The notes beneath the pieces were generated by a model. That model saw nothing but the letters and a program-made list of their open reading frames with translations, had not been told where the DNA came from and made no database searches. 13,662 nt of DNA from an uncultured Lachnospiraceae bacterium (lineage in GTDB: Bacteria > Bacillota > Clostridia > Lachnospirales > Lachnospiraceae): NCBI GenBank assembly GCA_945492935.1, contig CALYVE010000012.1:1-13662 (forward strand), read 5' to 3'. Positions 1 through 6,887 of the stretch are shown here, piece after piece; the stretch's first letter is position 1; each line of letters opens with the position of its first letter. A program made the position numbers and the translations under genes.

Positions 1-11
1 GCAAAAGCAAC

Positions 12-50
12 CGCGCTCGGCGCGAGAGTCTTGCAAGCAAGACTCTTTCT
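12..50 (+). terminator. Two adjacent hairpins ending in a T-rich tract; likely terminator of a gene left of the window
   Basis: The first hairpin pairs CGCGC (12-16) with GCGCG (20-24) around a 3-base loop. The second pairs AGAGTCTTG (25-33) perfectly with CAAGACTCT (38-46) around CAAG. TTTCTTGTT follows. The 9-bp stem plus T-rich tail fits a rho-independent terminator for a gene upstream of the window, but the T-run is interrupted. A dispersed repeat element is an alternative, because two GC-rich and mixed hairpins sit back to back. It ends immediately before the promoter of the next gene. Confidence 0.5.
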
Positions 51-52
51 TG

Positions 53-81
53 TTGACAAAATCAATTATTGCGACTAATAT
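53..81 (+). promoter_or_regulatory. Sigma-A type promoter for the DUF4143 ATPase gene
   Basis: TTGACA at 53-58, a 17-base spacer and TAATAT at 76-81 give a near-consensus housekeeping promoter. Transcription would start near 88, leaving a leader of about 30 bases before the ATG at 119. This also rules out the upstream ATG at 50 as the translation start. Confidence 0.8.
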
Positions 82-118
82 AAAATTACACTTTAGATTA
101 GTCGAAGGAGAGGCTGAT

Positions 119-1351
119 ATGGCATATATAGAAAGAGCAATTACACCTATACTGAAGAAAAGAGTACAGGAAAGTAAATGTACTCTTATTACGGGTGCAA
201 GACAGGTAGGAAAGTCAACTCTGGTTAGGAATGAATTTAAAGATTACAATAGAGTGAATTTTGATGACAGACTCACAAGGCTTCAGGCGAAAGAAGAGCC
301 AAAACTTTTTTTTCTGAATAATCCGTGTCCGCTGTTCATTGATGAGGTTCAGAAAGAAAACAGCATATTAGAAGAGGTTAAGATGATAGTTGATGAGTCA
401 GATAAAAGAGGGATGTTTATTATGTCCGGTTCACAGAAGCTTGAGCTTATGAAGGGAATGAGTGAGTCTCTTGCCGGAAGAGTATCTGTAAATGAGTTAT
501 CGGGTCTATCATTGCGTGAAATACATGGAGTTAAATATAACAGGCATTTTGTTCCAACAAATGATTATCTTGAAAGTCGTGAAAAGGAAATAAGGCCATA
601 CGACAATTTGTGGGAGATTATACACAAGGGCTCATATCCTGAACTGTATGATGTGGAACGCGATTGGCAGGAATATTATTCTTCCTATGTGTCCACATAT
701 CTTGAGAGAGACATAAACGAATTGATTTCTGCAGACAGCATTACATTTACCAAGTTTCTTACAGCCGTTGCTGCAAGAACGGGGGAATTATTGAATTATG
801 CAAATGTTGCAGGTGAAGTTGGAGTTAGTGAGCCTACTATTAAGAAATGGATTTCTATTCTTGAGAGAACGGGAATCGTATTTCTGTTGCAACCATATAG
901 TGCGAGTGCATTGAGCAGAGCAATAAAAACTCCAAAGCTTTATTTCAGGGATACCGGTTTAGCCTGCTATCTCACAAGATGGCTGACTGCGGATGCATTA
1001 AAATGTTCAGCCGTAGCAGGGAATATGTTTGAAACGTTTATGGTATCTGAGATATTAAAGTCTTATATAAATGAGGGAAAAGATTACAAATTCAGCATAT
1101 TTTATTACCGGGGTAAAGACAAAGGTTCTTTCGGTGAAAATGAGATAGACCTTATCATAGAAGAAGATGGTATCCTCTATCCGATAGAAATAAAGATGTC
1201 CGGAAATCCAAAAGCAAATATGGGGGCAACAAACCCGGTACTAGATAAGATTAAAGAAAAGTCAAGAGGTATGGGAGTGATACTTTGTCTTATAGATAAA
1301 AAGACTTATCTAAGAGAGAACTTGGTCGCATTACCGATAGAGTATGTCTAG
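119..1351 (+). CDS. AAA_14 / DUF4143 family ATPase with nuclease-like C-terminal region
   Basis: A 410-residue P-loop ATPase of the widespread AAA_14-DUF4143 family; its cellular role is not firmly known. Walker A is GARQVGKST (residues 26-34) and Walker B is PLFIDEVQ (71-78), followed by the sensor-like strand FIMSGSQ. The middle to C-terminal part has the DUF4143 pattern: a helical, winged-helix-like stretch (about 190-290, with LNYANVAGEVGVSEPTIKKW), then RDTGLACYL, then a PD-(D/E)XK-like core with ENEIDLII and YPIEIK near residues 340-385. The ATG at 119 is chosen because AAGGAG lies at 105-110, 8 bases away, and because an in-frame ATG at 50 precedes the promoter. About 19 of 23 Arg codons are AGA/AGG, while the AAA+ gene at 3851 mostly uses CGN, which hints at a separate origin. 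It stands alone, with its own promoter. Family assignment is firm; function is not. Confidence 0.88.
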   Translation: MAYIERAITPILKKRVQESKCTLITGARQVGKSTLVRNEFKDYNRVNFDDRLTRLQAKEEPKLFFLNNPCPLFIDEVQKENSILEEVKMIVDESDKRGMFIMSGSQKLELMKGMSESLAGRVSVNELSGLSLREIHGVKYNRHFVPTNDYLESREKEIRPYDNLWEIIHKGSYPELYDVERDWQEYYSSYVSTYLERDINELISADSITFTKFLTAVAARTGELLNYANVAGEVGVSEPTIKKWISILERTGIVFLLQPYSASALSRAIKTPKLYFRDTGLACYLTRWLTADALKCSAVAGNMFETFMVSEILKSYINEGKDYKFSIFYYRGKDKGSFGENEIDLIIEEDGILYPIEIKMSGNPKANMGATNPVLDKIKEKSRGMGVILCLIDKKTYLRENLVALPIEYV

Positions 1352-1374
1352 AACAAATATCAAGCAAAATATAT

Positions 1375-1503
1375 ATGCTCTTGTCACGTTTTTGTCACGA
1401 AATCCTAAAGCCCTTGATTTACGGAGCTTTACGGGCAATGAGAGCAATTTCGCCCTTTCGGTTCATTAATTCTTTACAAGGAGATGACATGCGAGTAAAA
1501 TAG
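1375..1503 (+). other. Short 42-codon ORF in the intergenic region, possible gene remnant
   Basis: An ATG at 1375 opens 42 codons ending in TAG at 1501-1503, with motif FCHEILKPLIYGALR near its start. No good ribosome binding site precedes it, and its 3' end contains the promoter of the next gene, so it is probably not a working gene. Its start overlaps a direct repeat of TTGTCACG (1381-1388 and 1392-1399, period 11). It may be a leftover of a mobile element or recombinase region, but I cannot prove this from the sequence. Confidence 0.2.
1473..1501 (+). promoter_or_regulatory. Sigma-A type promoter for the repeat-tailed membrane protein unit
   Basis: TTTACA at 1473-1478, a 17-base spacer and TAAAAT at 1496-1501. 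Transcription would start near 1508, giving a leader of about 35 bases that includes GGGAGG before the ATG at 1542. Confidence 0.72.
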
Positions 1504-1541
1504 AATCATATTCTGGAATGTAGAGCACAGGGAGGTTTACC

Positions 1542-2456
1542 ATGAATTACAAGAAACAATTAAACACAGGAAATATTATAGCTTTAATATCAGCAATTGT
1601 GTCCGTCGTATCCTGCTTTGTACCATTTGTCAAGAATGGAAGAGCAAGTGCAAGTTATTATGATGCGTATGACATTACAAACGAGGAGTTCTTTAAAGCA
1701 TTCTTTTACATTTCGCTTATTGGAGCCATATTCGTTGCTGTATTTTCGATAGCTAAAATAAATTGGGCAGCAATTTTGTTTTCATCACTTTTGTTGCTTT
1801 CGAATGGTTTTTTGGTTTTAGCATGTATTATTGCTGCGCAGGAAACAAAAAAGAACGAAAGTCTGGCAATCGGTTTTTATTTACTTGCAATATCAACGCT
1901 TACAATGTTTATTTTCTCCATTGTCGGAGCGGCAAGTAATGCAAGAGCAAAAAATACATTTTACATGAATGGTGGAAATCGTCAGGTGCAGCAGCCACAG
2001 TATCAGCAGGGAGCATACGGACAGGTGCAGCAGCCACAGTACCAGCAGGGAGCATACGGACAGATGCAGCAGCCACAGTACCAGCAGGCAGCATACGGAC
2101 AGATGCAGCAGCCACAGTACCAGCAGGCAGCATACGGACAGATGCAGCAGCCACAGTACCAGCAGGGAGCATACGGACAGATGCAGCAGCCACAGTATCA
2201 GCAGGCAGCATACGGACAGGTACAACAGCCACAGTATCAGCAACCACAGTACCAGCAGACAGCACCTCAGCAACCGGCATATCAGGCAGCACCGCAGCAA
2301 CAGGAACAGACGGAAGCGAAGACGTCGGAACAGTCCGTTTTTAATACGCCAAGCTTTGAGGACCCTCAATACGATGCGCAGAATTATGAGGCACCGGAAG
2401 ATGAAGAAGTCACATTAATGTTAGATCAAATTACCGGTAATAACAGTCAGCAATAA
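1542..2456 (+). CDS. Four-helix membrane protein with a Gln/Tyr-rich tandem-repeat tail
   Basis: A 304-residue protein I do not recognise as a named family. Four hydrophobic segments lie at about residues 11-30, 52-71, 74-98 and 108-131. The Lys-rich N-terminus and the NARAK after the last helix suggest that both ends are cytoplasmic. Residues 148-225 are six perfect 13-residue units of the type QVQQPQYQQGAYG (position 2 Val/Met, position 10 Gly/Ala), followed by a partial seventh and a Gln/Pro/Ala-rich stretch. The C-terminus is acidic (PEDEEVTLMLDQ) and could be a docking peptide. The tail should be disordered. The start is set by GGAGG at 1531-1535, 6 bases before the ATG, under its own promoter. 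The following membrane gene begins 21 bases after the stop. Reality of the gene is secure; function is unknown. Confidence 0.85.
   Translation: MNYKKQLNTGNIIALISAIVSVVSCFVPFVKNGRASASYYDAYDITNEEFFKAFFYISLIGAIFVAVFSIAKINWAAILFSSLLLLSNGFLVLACIIAAQETKKNESLAIGFYLLAISTLTMFIFSIVGAASNARAKNTFYMNGGNRQVQQPQYQQGAYGQVQQPQYQQGAYGQMQQPQYQQAAYGQMQQPQYQQAAYGQMQQPQYQQGAYGQMQQPQYQQAAYGQVQQPQYQQPQYQQTAPQQPAYQAAPQQQEQTEAKTSEQSVFNTPSFEDPQYDAQNYEAPEDEEVTLMLDQITGNNSQQ
1983..2243 (+). repeat. 39-bp in-frame tandem repeat, six full units plus a partial seventh
   Basis: Units begin at 1983, 2022, 2061, 2100, 2139 and 2178, with a truncated unit at 2217-2243. The third and fourth units are identical. The six full units differ only at three positions: GTG/ATG in codon 2, TAT/TAC in codon 7 and GGA/GCA in codon 10. 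The near identity at synonymous sites points to recent duplication by slippage or recombination. Because 39 is a multiple of three, copy-number changes would keep the reading frame. Confidence 0.95.
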
Positions 2457-2477
2457 ACGAACTTTGGGAGAATATTT

Positions 2478-2861
2478 GTGGATAGAAAAGTTAAACAATT
2501 ACAAGGATTAAGCTATATGCTAGCCATTGTGTGGGCAATTCTATTTATAGCAAATCTGGTTCAGGATATCGTGTACTGGAATCAGTACGGGGAAGATAAA
2601 CGACTGGTTGTTGTACCATTCGTTGTTATGCTTATGATTAGCTGCTCCTGGCTTGTTATCAGTATTTTACACGTTGGACAGGCAAGAACACTTGCGAAGC
2701 TTGAAAATCCGGAAGCAGTTTATATGCAAAAGAACAGAATCAAGTCAAAGCTTATTGCCGCAATCATTTTGCTTGTGTTATCATTACCGGTCAAGATGGC
2801 GATTCGAGGTTATATGGATACGATAGTTCCGGTCACGGAAACACAAACAACTGTACAATAA
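2478..2861 (+). CDS. Small three-helix membrane protein, unknown function
   Basis: A 127-residue protein with hydrophobic segments at about residues 12-30, 42-66 and 89-107, and no recognisable enzymatic motif. The start codon is GTG at 2478, supported by GGGAG at 2466-2470, 7 bases upstream; no ATG near the 5' end fits as well. It follows the repeat-tailed membrane protein by 21 bases with no promoter or terminator between, so the two are probably cotranscribed and may act together in the membrane. The cytoplasmic loop (about 67-88) is rich in Lys, Arg and Glu, and the C-terminus ends in a Thr-rich stretch. A hairpin terminator follows directly. No function can be assigned. Confidence 0.75.
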   Translation: MDRKVKQLQGLSYMLAIVWAILFIANLVQDIVYWNQYGEDKRLVVVPFVVMLMISCSWLVISILHVGQARTLAKLENPEAVYMQKNRIKSKLIAAIILLVLSLPVKMAIRGYMDTIVPVTETQTTVQ

Positions 2862-2864
2862 AAA

Positions 2865-2920
2865 GAAAAGCAGGAAATCAAATGTGAGAAATTACTCCAT
2901 TTGATTTCCTGCTTTTTTTT
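2865..2920 (+). terminator. Strong rho-independent terminator, possibly bidirectional
   Basis: AGCAGGAAATCAAATG (2869-2884) pairs perfectly over 16 bp with 2898-2913, around a 13-base loop in which GAG/CTC can pair further. An eight-T run (2913-2920) follows. An A-rich tract (2861-2869) precedes the stem, so the same hairpin could also stop minus-strand transcription, such as that of the old AraC gene to the right. Confidence 0.93.
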
Positions 2921-2923
2921 GAA

Positions 2924-3028
2924 TTAACCAATTGAAAAATCATTATGTGTTCCCCGGAATTTTTGAGGAGAAATTCCGGTACAGGCTTTAAATCTTGTTG
3001 CAAAATAGCTGGGACTGCAGAAGGATAA
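2924..3028 (-). pseudogene. C-terminal remnant of an AraC-family transcription regulator
   Basis: On the minus strand, 34 codons ending in TAA (2924-2926) read as the final helix-turn-helix part of an AraC/XylS regulator. They include SYFATRFKACTGISPQKFR, which fits the family pattern SYF..xF+..xG.sP..yR. A TGA (3029-3031) sits just before it in the same frame, and the first HTH helix cannot be followed upstream, so the gene is truncated or heavily decayed. A 93-codon minus-strand ORF covering the same bases uses a different frame and lacks the motif. The gene would have been transcribed leftward, divergent from maf, ending at the hairpin at 2869-2913. Family match is by eye and fairly specific. 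Confidence 0.7.
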
Positions 3029-3121
3029 TCAAATTTTTGCATAGAAACAAAACTCCCGTGCTTGCTGCTTATTTTTGTAGAATGAAGCGTTGGAAAAAGG
3101 AATCTTCTTATTGCATTCAAA

Positions 3122-3163
3122 GTGCAAAAAAACACATATATAACGCATGAATCGTGCAAAAAA
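3122..3163 (+). repeat. GTGCAAAAAA direct repeats upstream of the maf promoter
   Basis: Identical 10-base copies lie at 3122-3131 and 3154-3163, 32 bases apart start to start (about three helical turns). The second ends four bases before the -35 box. TTGCA (3111-3115) also forms an inverted pair with TGCAA (3123-3127). The spacing and placement fit an activator site, but chance in AT-rich DNA is possible. Confidence 0.4.
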
Positions 3164-3167
3164 TCAA

Positions 3168-3196
3168 TTGCAGATAGGAGGGCATGCGTTTATAAT
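3168..3196 (+). promoter_or_regulatory. Sigma-A type promoter for maf and the downstream operon
   Basis: TTGCAG at 3168-3173, a 17-base spacer and a perfect TATAAT at 3191-3196. The predicted start near 3203 coincides with the GTGGAGG ribosome binding site (3201-3207), so the mRNA leader would be only about 18 bases and the site would lie at its extreme 5' end. Confidence 0.75.
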
Positions 3197-3220
3197 AAAA
3201 GTGGAGGTTTTTTCTTAATT

Positions 3221-3814
3221 ATGAGAGAGATTGTTTTGGCTTCGAAATCCCCTCGCAGGAGGGAATTATTACAAATGCTGGGCTTTGATTTTTCAATTGC
3301 CGTGAGTGATATTGATGAGACAATTGAGTCTATGAGTCCGTCTGAGACTGTCAGAGAATTATCTTTGCAAAAGGCAATGGCTGTCTGGAAGTATGAAATA
3401 GAAAATAATGGAAATACTTCTAACAAGCTTGTAATCGGTGCAGATACAATTGTTGCCTGTAATGGGCAAATTCTCGGAAAACCGAAAGACGCGGAGGATG
3501 CCCGGCGGATGCTTTTGATGCTTCAAGGGGGCATGCACGAGGTATATTCGGGTGTGACGCTTGTGTGGGAGGAAGACGGGAACGTACAGAAGTACTCCTT
3601 TTTTGCTTGTACAAAGGTCATATTTTATCCGATGACAAATGAGGAGATTCAAGCATATATTACCACCGGCGATTGCATGGATAAGGCAGGTGCTTACGGC
3701 ATCCAAAGTAAAGCAGCACCATTCATTAAAGAAATTGTCGGAGATTACAATAATGTAGTAGGGCTTCCTGTCGCGATGCTCTATCAGACAATGAAGCAAT
3801 TAAATTTACTATAA
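3221..3814 (+). CDS. maf: Maf family nucleoside triphosphate pyrophosphatase
   Basis: A 197-residue Maf/HAM1-superfamily enzyme that hydrolyses non-canonical or surplus nucleoside triphosphates to monophosphate and pyrophosphate; the family is linked to septum inhibition and nucleotide-pool cleaning. The signature loop SKSPRRRELL is at residues 8-17, the catalytic acidic motif GADTIV at 73-78 (Asp75), then LGKPKD (85-90), VYSGVTL (108-114) and KAGAYGIQ (155-162), all as expected for the dTTP/UTP-type members. Length is typical. The ATG at 3221 starts the conserved MREIVLASKSP sequence; the frame stays open to 3122, but that extension is non-conserved and overlaps the promoter. GTGGAGG lies 13 bases upstream, rather far. 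It leads a probable operon with the AAA+ ATPase 36 bases downstream. Confidence 0.93.
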   Translation: MREIVLASKSPRRRELLQMLGFDFSIAVSDIDETIESMSPSETVRELSLQKAMAVWKYEIENNGNTSNKLVIGADTIVACNGQILGKPKDAEDARRMLLMLQGGMHEVYSGVTLVWEEDGNVQKYSFFACTKVIFYPMTNEEIQAYITTGDCMDKAGAYGIQSKAAPFIKEIVGDYNNVVGLPVAMLYQTMKQLNLL

Positions 3815-3832
3815 CGTTATACATTATATTAT
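3805..3832 (+). promoter_or_regulatory. Possible weak internal promoter with a palindromic spacer
   Basis: TTTACT (3805-3810), 16 bases, then TATTAT (3827-3832), positioned to start transcription just ahead of the AAA+ gene. The spacer begins with the perfect 10-bp palindrome ATAACGTTAT (3811-3820), which could be an operator. Both boxes are imperfect. Confidence 0.3.
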
Positions 3833-3850
3833 GAAACAGGTGGAATAGAC

Positions 3851-5509
3851 ATGGAATGGGGTTTTGGTTCAGCTAGAATAAAGGTAAAAGAAGAGAGTCG
3901 TCGAATGCTTTCCCTTTGTATGAAGCGTGCACGAAGCATTGGGCATACAGAATACGTTCGAACAGAGGGAAGGGTGTCTCTTGAAAAGATATTTTTCACG
4001 GATATGCTTAATTTTTTGATTTATTTGGCATATGCTGACGGACGGCTGAATAAAGAAGAATTTCGTTACATTAATATGCTCATGAATTTGAATTTCACGG
4101 AAGAGGGCATGCGAAGATATGCAGAGGACTGGGGACTTATGACGGAATCCATTAAAGAACGTCGTCCACTTTCGCTTGAGCCGTTTGTGCGCTCTGATAT
4201 CGGACCGGAAACGGGTGAACTGAGCAGTCAATATTATGACCTTACGATGCTTTATGTGTCGACCTTTAATTATATTGGTACGGATCTTATTTCTTGTAAC
4301 AATGGAACAACAAACGGAGAATTAGAGGCGCTTTCGTCATATATTGAGATGCTCAAGCGTAATATTGAGGAAATCCGCGAAAAAATGGCGGCATACAAAC
4401 CGACAATTGCGTTTAAGTCGGGCAGCAGTGTACGAAAGGAAGAATTACCGGATTATTCAGATGAAGAAATGCTGGAATATCAGGAGGATTTAATTTCCGG
4501 CGACCGGATTTTAAAGGATACAAATAAAACCTCCGGTGAATTGGGACGAGAATATAAAACGTTACAGCTTCGGGATAAAGAGATTAGCAGGCAGTTAGAC
4601 GAGGCTGTAAAAAGCTCTGCTTCGGTGTCTGCAAAAGCGGAGTCAAAGGCAGAAGGTCAGGCAGCTACTGCTGTTGGCGTAGACGAAATCAATATAGGAA
4701 ATCTTCTTGCAGAATTAAATTCGCTTATTGGTATGGAAAGTGTAAAACATGAGATTAACAACCTTGTGAATCTTCTTAAGATCTGTAAGATTCGTCAGGA
4801 GAAGGGATTGCAGCTTCCGCCGACAACGAATCATATGGTATTTCTTGGAAATCCCGGTACTGGTAAAACGACCGTTGCCCGTATCCTATCAAAGATTTAC
4901 AAAGGACTCGGCATTTTATCCAAAGGACATCTTGTCGAAGTGGACCGTTCCGGCCTTGTGGCGGGATATATGGGTCAGACGGCGGAAAAGGTTATGGAGG
5001 TCGTTGAGGAGGCAAAGGGCGGTATCCTTTTTATTGATGAGGCATATGCACTTTCCTCAAACAAGCAGGATGGTGATTTTGGGCAGGAGGCTATCGATAT
5101 TTTAAATAAAGCAATGGAAGATTATCGTGATGATTTGATTGTTATTGCAGCCGGTTATCACGATGAAATGCAGGATTTTCTTGATGCAAACCCGGGACTT
5201 CGTTCGCGTTTTAATCGTACCATTCGTTTCCCGGACTATACGGCAGAGGAGCTTGTTGTAATTATGACAAACCGGGCAACAAAGCTTGATTACCATTTTT
5301 CAGAGGAAGCACTTGATTTTGTTAAGCGCAAATTCGAAAAAACACTTCAGTTTCCACCAAATAACTTTGGTAATGCACGTTCCGTTCGTAATTATCTTGA
5401 TCGTGTTATCAACAATCAGGCAAATCGCCTTGTGGTGGAAACGGATTATGACGAGGAGGAGCTTACAACACTTTCGCTTAAGGACGTGGAGAATGTTGTA
5501 TTAGAATAA
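3851..5509 (+). CDS. TerB-like domain fused to a CbxX/CfxQ (SpoVK-type) AAA+ ATPase
   Basis: A 552-residue protein. The N-terminal region (about 45-170) looks TerB-like: helical, with LAYADGRLNKEEF and later LISCNNGTTNGELEALSSYI. A charged, probably coiled-coil or disordered linker follows (about 170-275, ending in Ala/Ser/Glu-rich sequence). The AAA+ core has Walker A GNPGTGKTT (333-341), the pore-loop region GYMGQTAEK, Walker B ILFIDEAYAL (392-401), LIVIAAGY, the arginine-finger motif LRSRFNR, and sensor 2 GNARSVRNYLDR. This is the CbxX/CfxQ/EccA/SpoVK clade: hexameric unfoldase-like ATPases that remodel partners such as Rubisco or secretion proteins. Its target here is unknown. AGGTGG at 3838-3843 supports the start. 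It lies between maf and a PLP decarboxylase gene that starts seven bases after its stop. Confidence 0.88.
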   Translation: MEWGFGSARIKVKEESRRMLSLCMKRARSIGHTEYVRTEGRVSLEKIFFTDMLNFLIYLAYADGRLNKEEFRYINMLMNLNFTEEGMRRYAEDWGLMTESIKERRPLSLEPFVRSDIGPETGELSSQYYDLTMLYVSTFNYIGTDLISCNNGTTNGELEALSSYIEMLKRNIEEIREKMAAYKPTIAFKSGSSVRKEELPDYSDEEMLEYQEDLISGDRILKDTNKTSGELGREYKTLQLRDKEISRQLDEAVKSSASVSAKAESKAEGQAATAVGVDEINIGNLLAELNSLIGMESVKHEINNLVNLLKICKIRQEKGLQLPPTTNHMVFLGNPGTGKTTVARILSKIYKGLGILSKGHLVEVDRSGLVAGYMGQTAEKVMEVVEEAKGGILFIDEAYALSSNKQDGDFGQEAIDILNKAMEDYRDDLIVIAAGYHDEMQDFLDANPGLRSRFNRTIRFPDYTAEELVVIMTNRATKLDYHFSEEALDFVKRKFEKTLQFPPNNFGNARSVRNYLDRVINNQANRLVVETDYDEEELTTLSLKDVENVVLE

Positions 5510-5516
5510 ACATGAT

Positions 5517-6887
5517 ATGAAAAGGTATATTGCGGAAGGCCTTACAAACTATTTAAAGGCTGACAAACAACCATGGCATATGCCGGGACACAAAAGAAAA
5601 GCATTGTGGGAGCAGGGAACGGAAGTTCAGGAAATGCTTTCGCAGGCTATGCAGTTTGATGTGACAGAGGTACCGGGAACCGATGACTTGCATTGTCCGG
5701 AAGGCTTTATTGCTGATTCTATGCAGCAACTGAAGAAGTTTTATGGAACCGCTGCAAGTTATTACCTTGTAAATGGTTCAACGTGCGGTATTTTAGCGTC
5801 CATTGCAAGCTGTTGTAAGGCGGGGGATGGTATTATCGTTGCACGGAATTGCCATAGGTCTGTTTACAATGCCGTGCAAATGTTAGACCTAAAACCGCTT
5901 TATTTGCAGCCGAAGGGGCTTGCTGTGAATGGAGAAATTTGTGCTCCGATTACAGTGGAACAGCTTGATGAGCTGCTCTTTGAAGCAACAAAAAAGAATA
6001 AGATTTCAGGTGTTCGTGCGATGGTTTTGACAAGTCCGACCTATGAGGGAGTCGTGTCAGACATCCGCGCGCTTGCTACATATTTGCATAAGCGACGCAT
6101 CGCCTTAATTGTCGATGAGGCACATGGTGCGCACTTACCGTTTTTGAATGAATTGCCTGCGTCCGCTATCGGCAAAGGGGCTGATTTTGTTGTGCAAAGC
6201 CTGCACAAAACGATGGCTGCCTTGACACAGACAGCAATTTTGCATGTTTGTACAGATAAATATATTGTATCAGCGGAGCGTTGGTTACAGGTGTTTATGA
6301 GTTCGTCCCCTTCCTACATTATGCTTTGTAGTATGGAGGAGGCGATTTGTCGCGCATATGAAACGGAGCATTTCACCTATGTTAAAATACTGCGCAAAGC
6401 ACGCGAGCAGATTTCCAAGCTCAGGAATATCAATATCTTAGAGGCAAAGGATGTTCTTGACGGCGAACTTGATGAATCGCGCATTGTGCTTCGTGCGAAG
6501 GACTGTAGGGGGTTGGAGGTTGAAGGAACCCACTTTTTAAAGCTTCTAGAGGAATATGGAATTGTTGGTGAGATGGCAGGGATAACATACGTTGTACTCA
6601 TTTCGACGATGGAAGACGATGTTACGGATTTTGCCAAATTAATTGACACATTGGAAAGAATTGACCGGAAGCTTGCAACGGAAGAACCGGCAGCATACGA
6701 GGAGCCGCAAAAGTATGGCGAAGAGTTTTTGCTATCTCTCGTTGGAACTTATGCGAGAGATAATATATATGTTTATCCGCCGGGGAGCTATTTGCTCACA
6801 ACCGGGGAGCTCATAACAAAAGATATTGTCATGCAGCTGTTATCTTACCAGCGGTCCGGCAAAGCAATACGAGGACATTTATCATGA
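5517..6887 (+). CDS. Orn/Lys/Arg decarboxylase family PLP enzyme
   Basis: A 456-residue fold-type I PLP enzyme of the short Orn/Lys/Arg decarboxylase group (as in Bacillus SpeA/YaaO), predicted to act on a basic amino acid and give a diamine or agmatine; the substrate cannot be read from sequence. Seen: HMPGHK (21-26), DVTEVPGTDDLH (about 49-60), VNGSTCG, CHRS, the PLP-binding DEAHGAH (200-206) and the Schiff-base Lys231 in SLHKT. Near the C-terminus the usual PPGIP-type motif reads PPGSYLLTTGE, a small departure that might affect activity or substrate. The ATG at 5517 lies seven bases after the preceding stop and has no good ribosome binding site nearby, suggesting translational coupling; ATG at 5512 codes only two codons. 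Its stop overlaps the MATE gene start by four bases, hinting at export of its product, which is inference. Confidence 0.88.
   Translation: MKRYIAEGLTNYLKADKQPWHMPGHKRKALWEQGTEVQEMLSQAMQFDVTEVPGTDDLHCPEGFIADSMQQLKKFYGTAASYYLVNGSTCGILASIASCCKAGDGIIVARNCHRSVYNAVQMLDLKPLYLQPKGLAVNGEICAPITVEQLDELLFEATKKNKISGVRAMVLTSPTYEGVVSDIRALATYLHKRRIALIVDEAHGAHLPFLNELPASAIGKGADFVVQSLHKTMAALTQTAILHVCTDKYIVSAERWLQVFMSSSPSYIMLCSMEEAICRAYETEHFTYVKILRKAREQISKLRNINILEAKDVLDGELDESRIVLRAKDCRGLEVEGTHFLKLLEEYGIVGEMAGITYVVLISTMEDDVTDFAKLIDTLERIDRKLATEEPAAYEEPQKYGEEFLLSLVGTYARDNIYVYPPGSYLLTTGELITKDIVMQLLSYQRSGKAIRGHLS

Larger units (their letters stand above)
2862..3220. other. 359-base stretch without an intact gene
   Basis: This gap between the membrane pair and maf holds, from left to right, the terminator, a minus-strand AraC-family remnant (2924-3028), about 90 bases of AT-rich sequence in which I see no convincing coding signal, a pair of GTGCAAAAAA direct repeats (3122-3131 and 3154-3163) and the maf promoter. 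Confidence 0.7.

Noticed and set aside
50..118. Upstream ATG extension of the DUF4143 ATPase
   Set aside because: The ATG at 50 precedes the -35 box at 53-58, so it would not be on the transcript. The ATG at 119 has a good ribosome binding site.
1356..1385. Terminator after the DUF4143 ATPase gene
   Set aside because: Only a 4-bp AGCA/TGCT stem with mismatched AT interior can be formed, and no T-run follows.
1983..2216. CRISPR array
   Set aside because: Repeats are directly adjacent with no spacers and code a protein in frame.
1893..2418. Long open frames on both strands across the 39-bp repeats
   Set aside because: A repeat unit divisible by three with no stops in a given frame keeps that frame open by itself. 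The products are Leu/Trp/Cys-rich or Ser/His-rich, with no ribosome binding site, and shadow the 1542 gene.
2878..3159. Minus-strand 93-codon ORF
   Set aside because: It runs through the terminator hairpin and is out of frame with the AraC-like motif, which is in another minus-strand frame. No family match.
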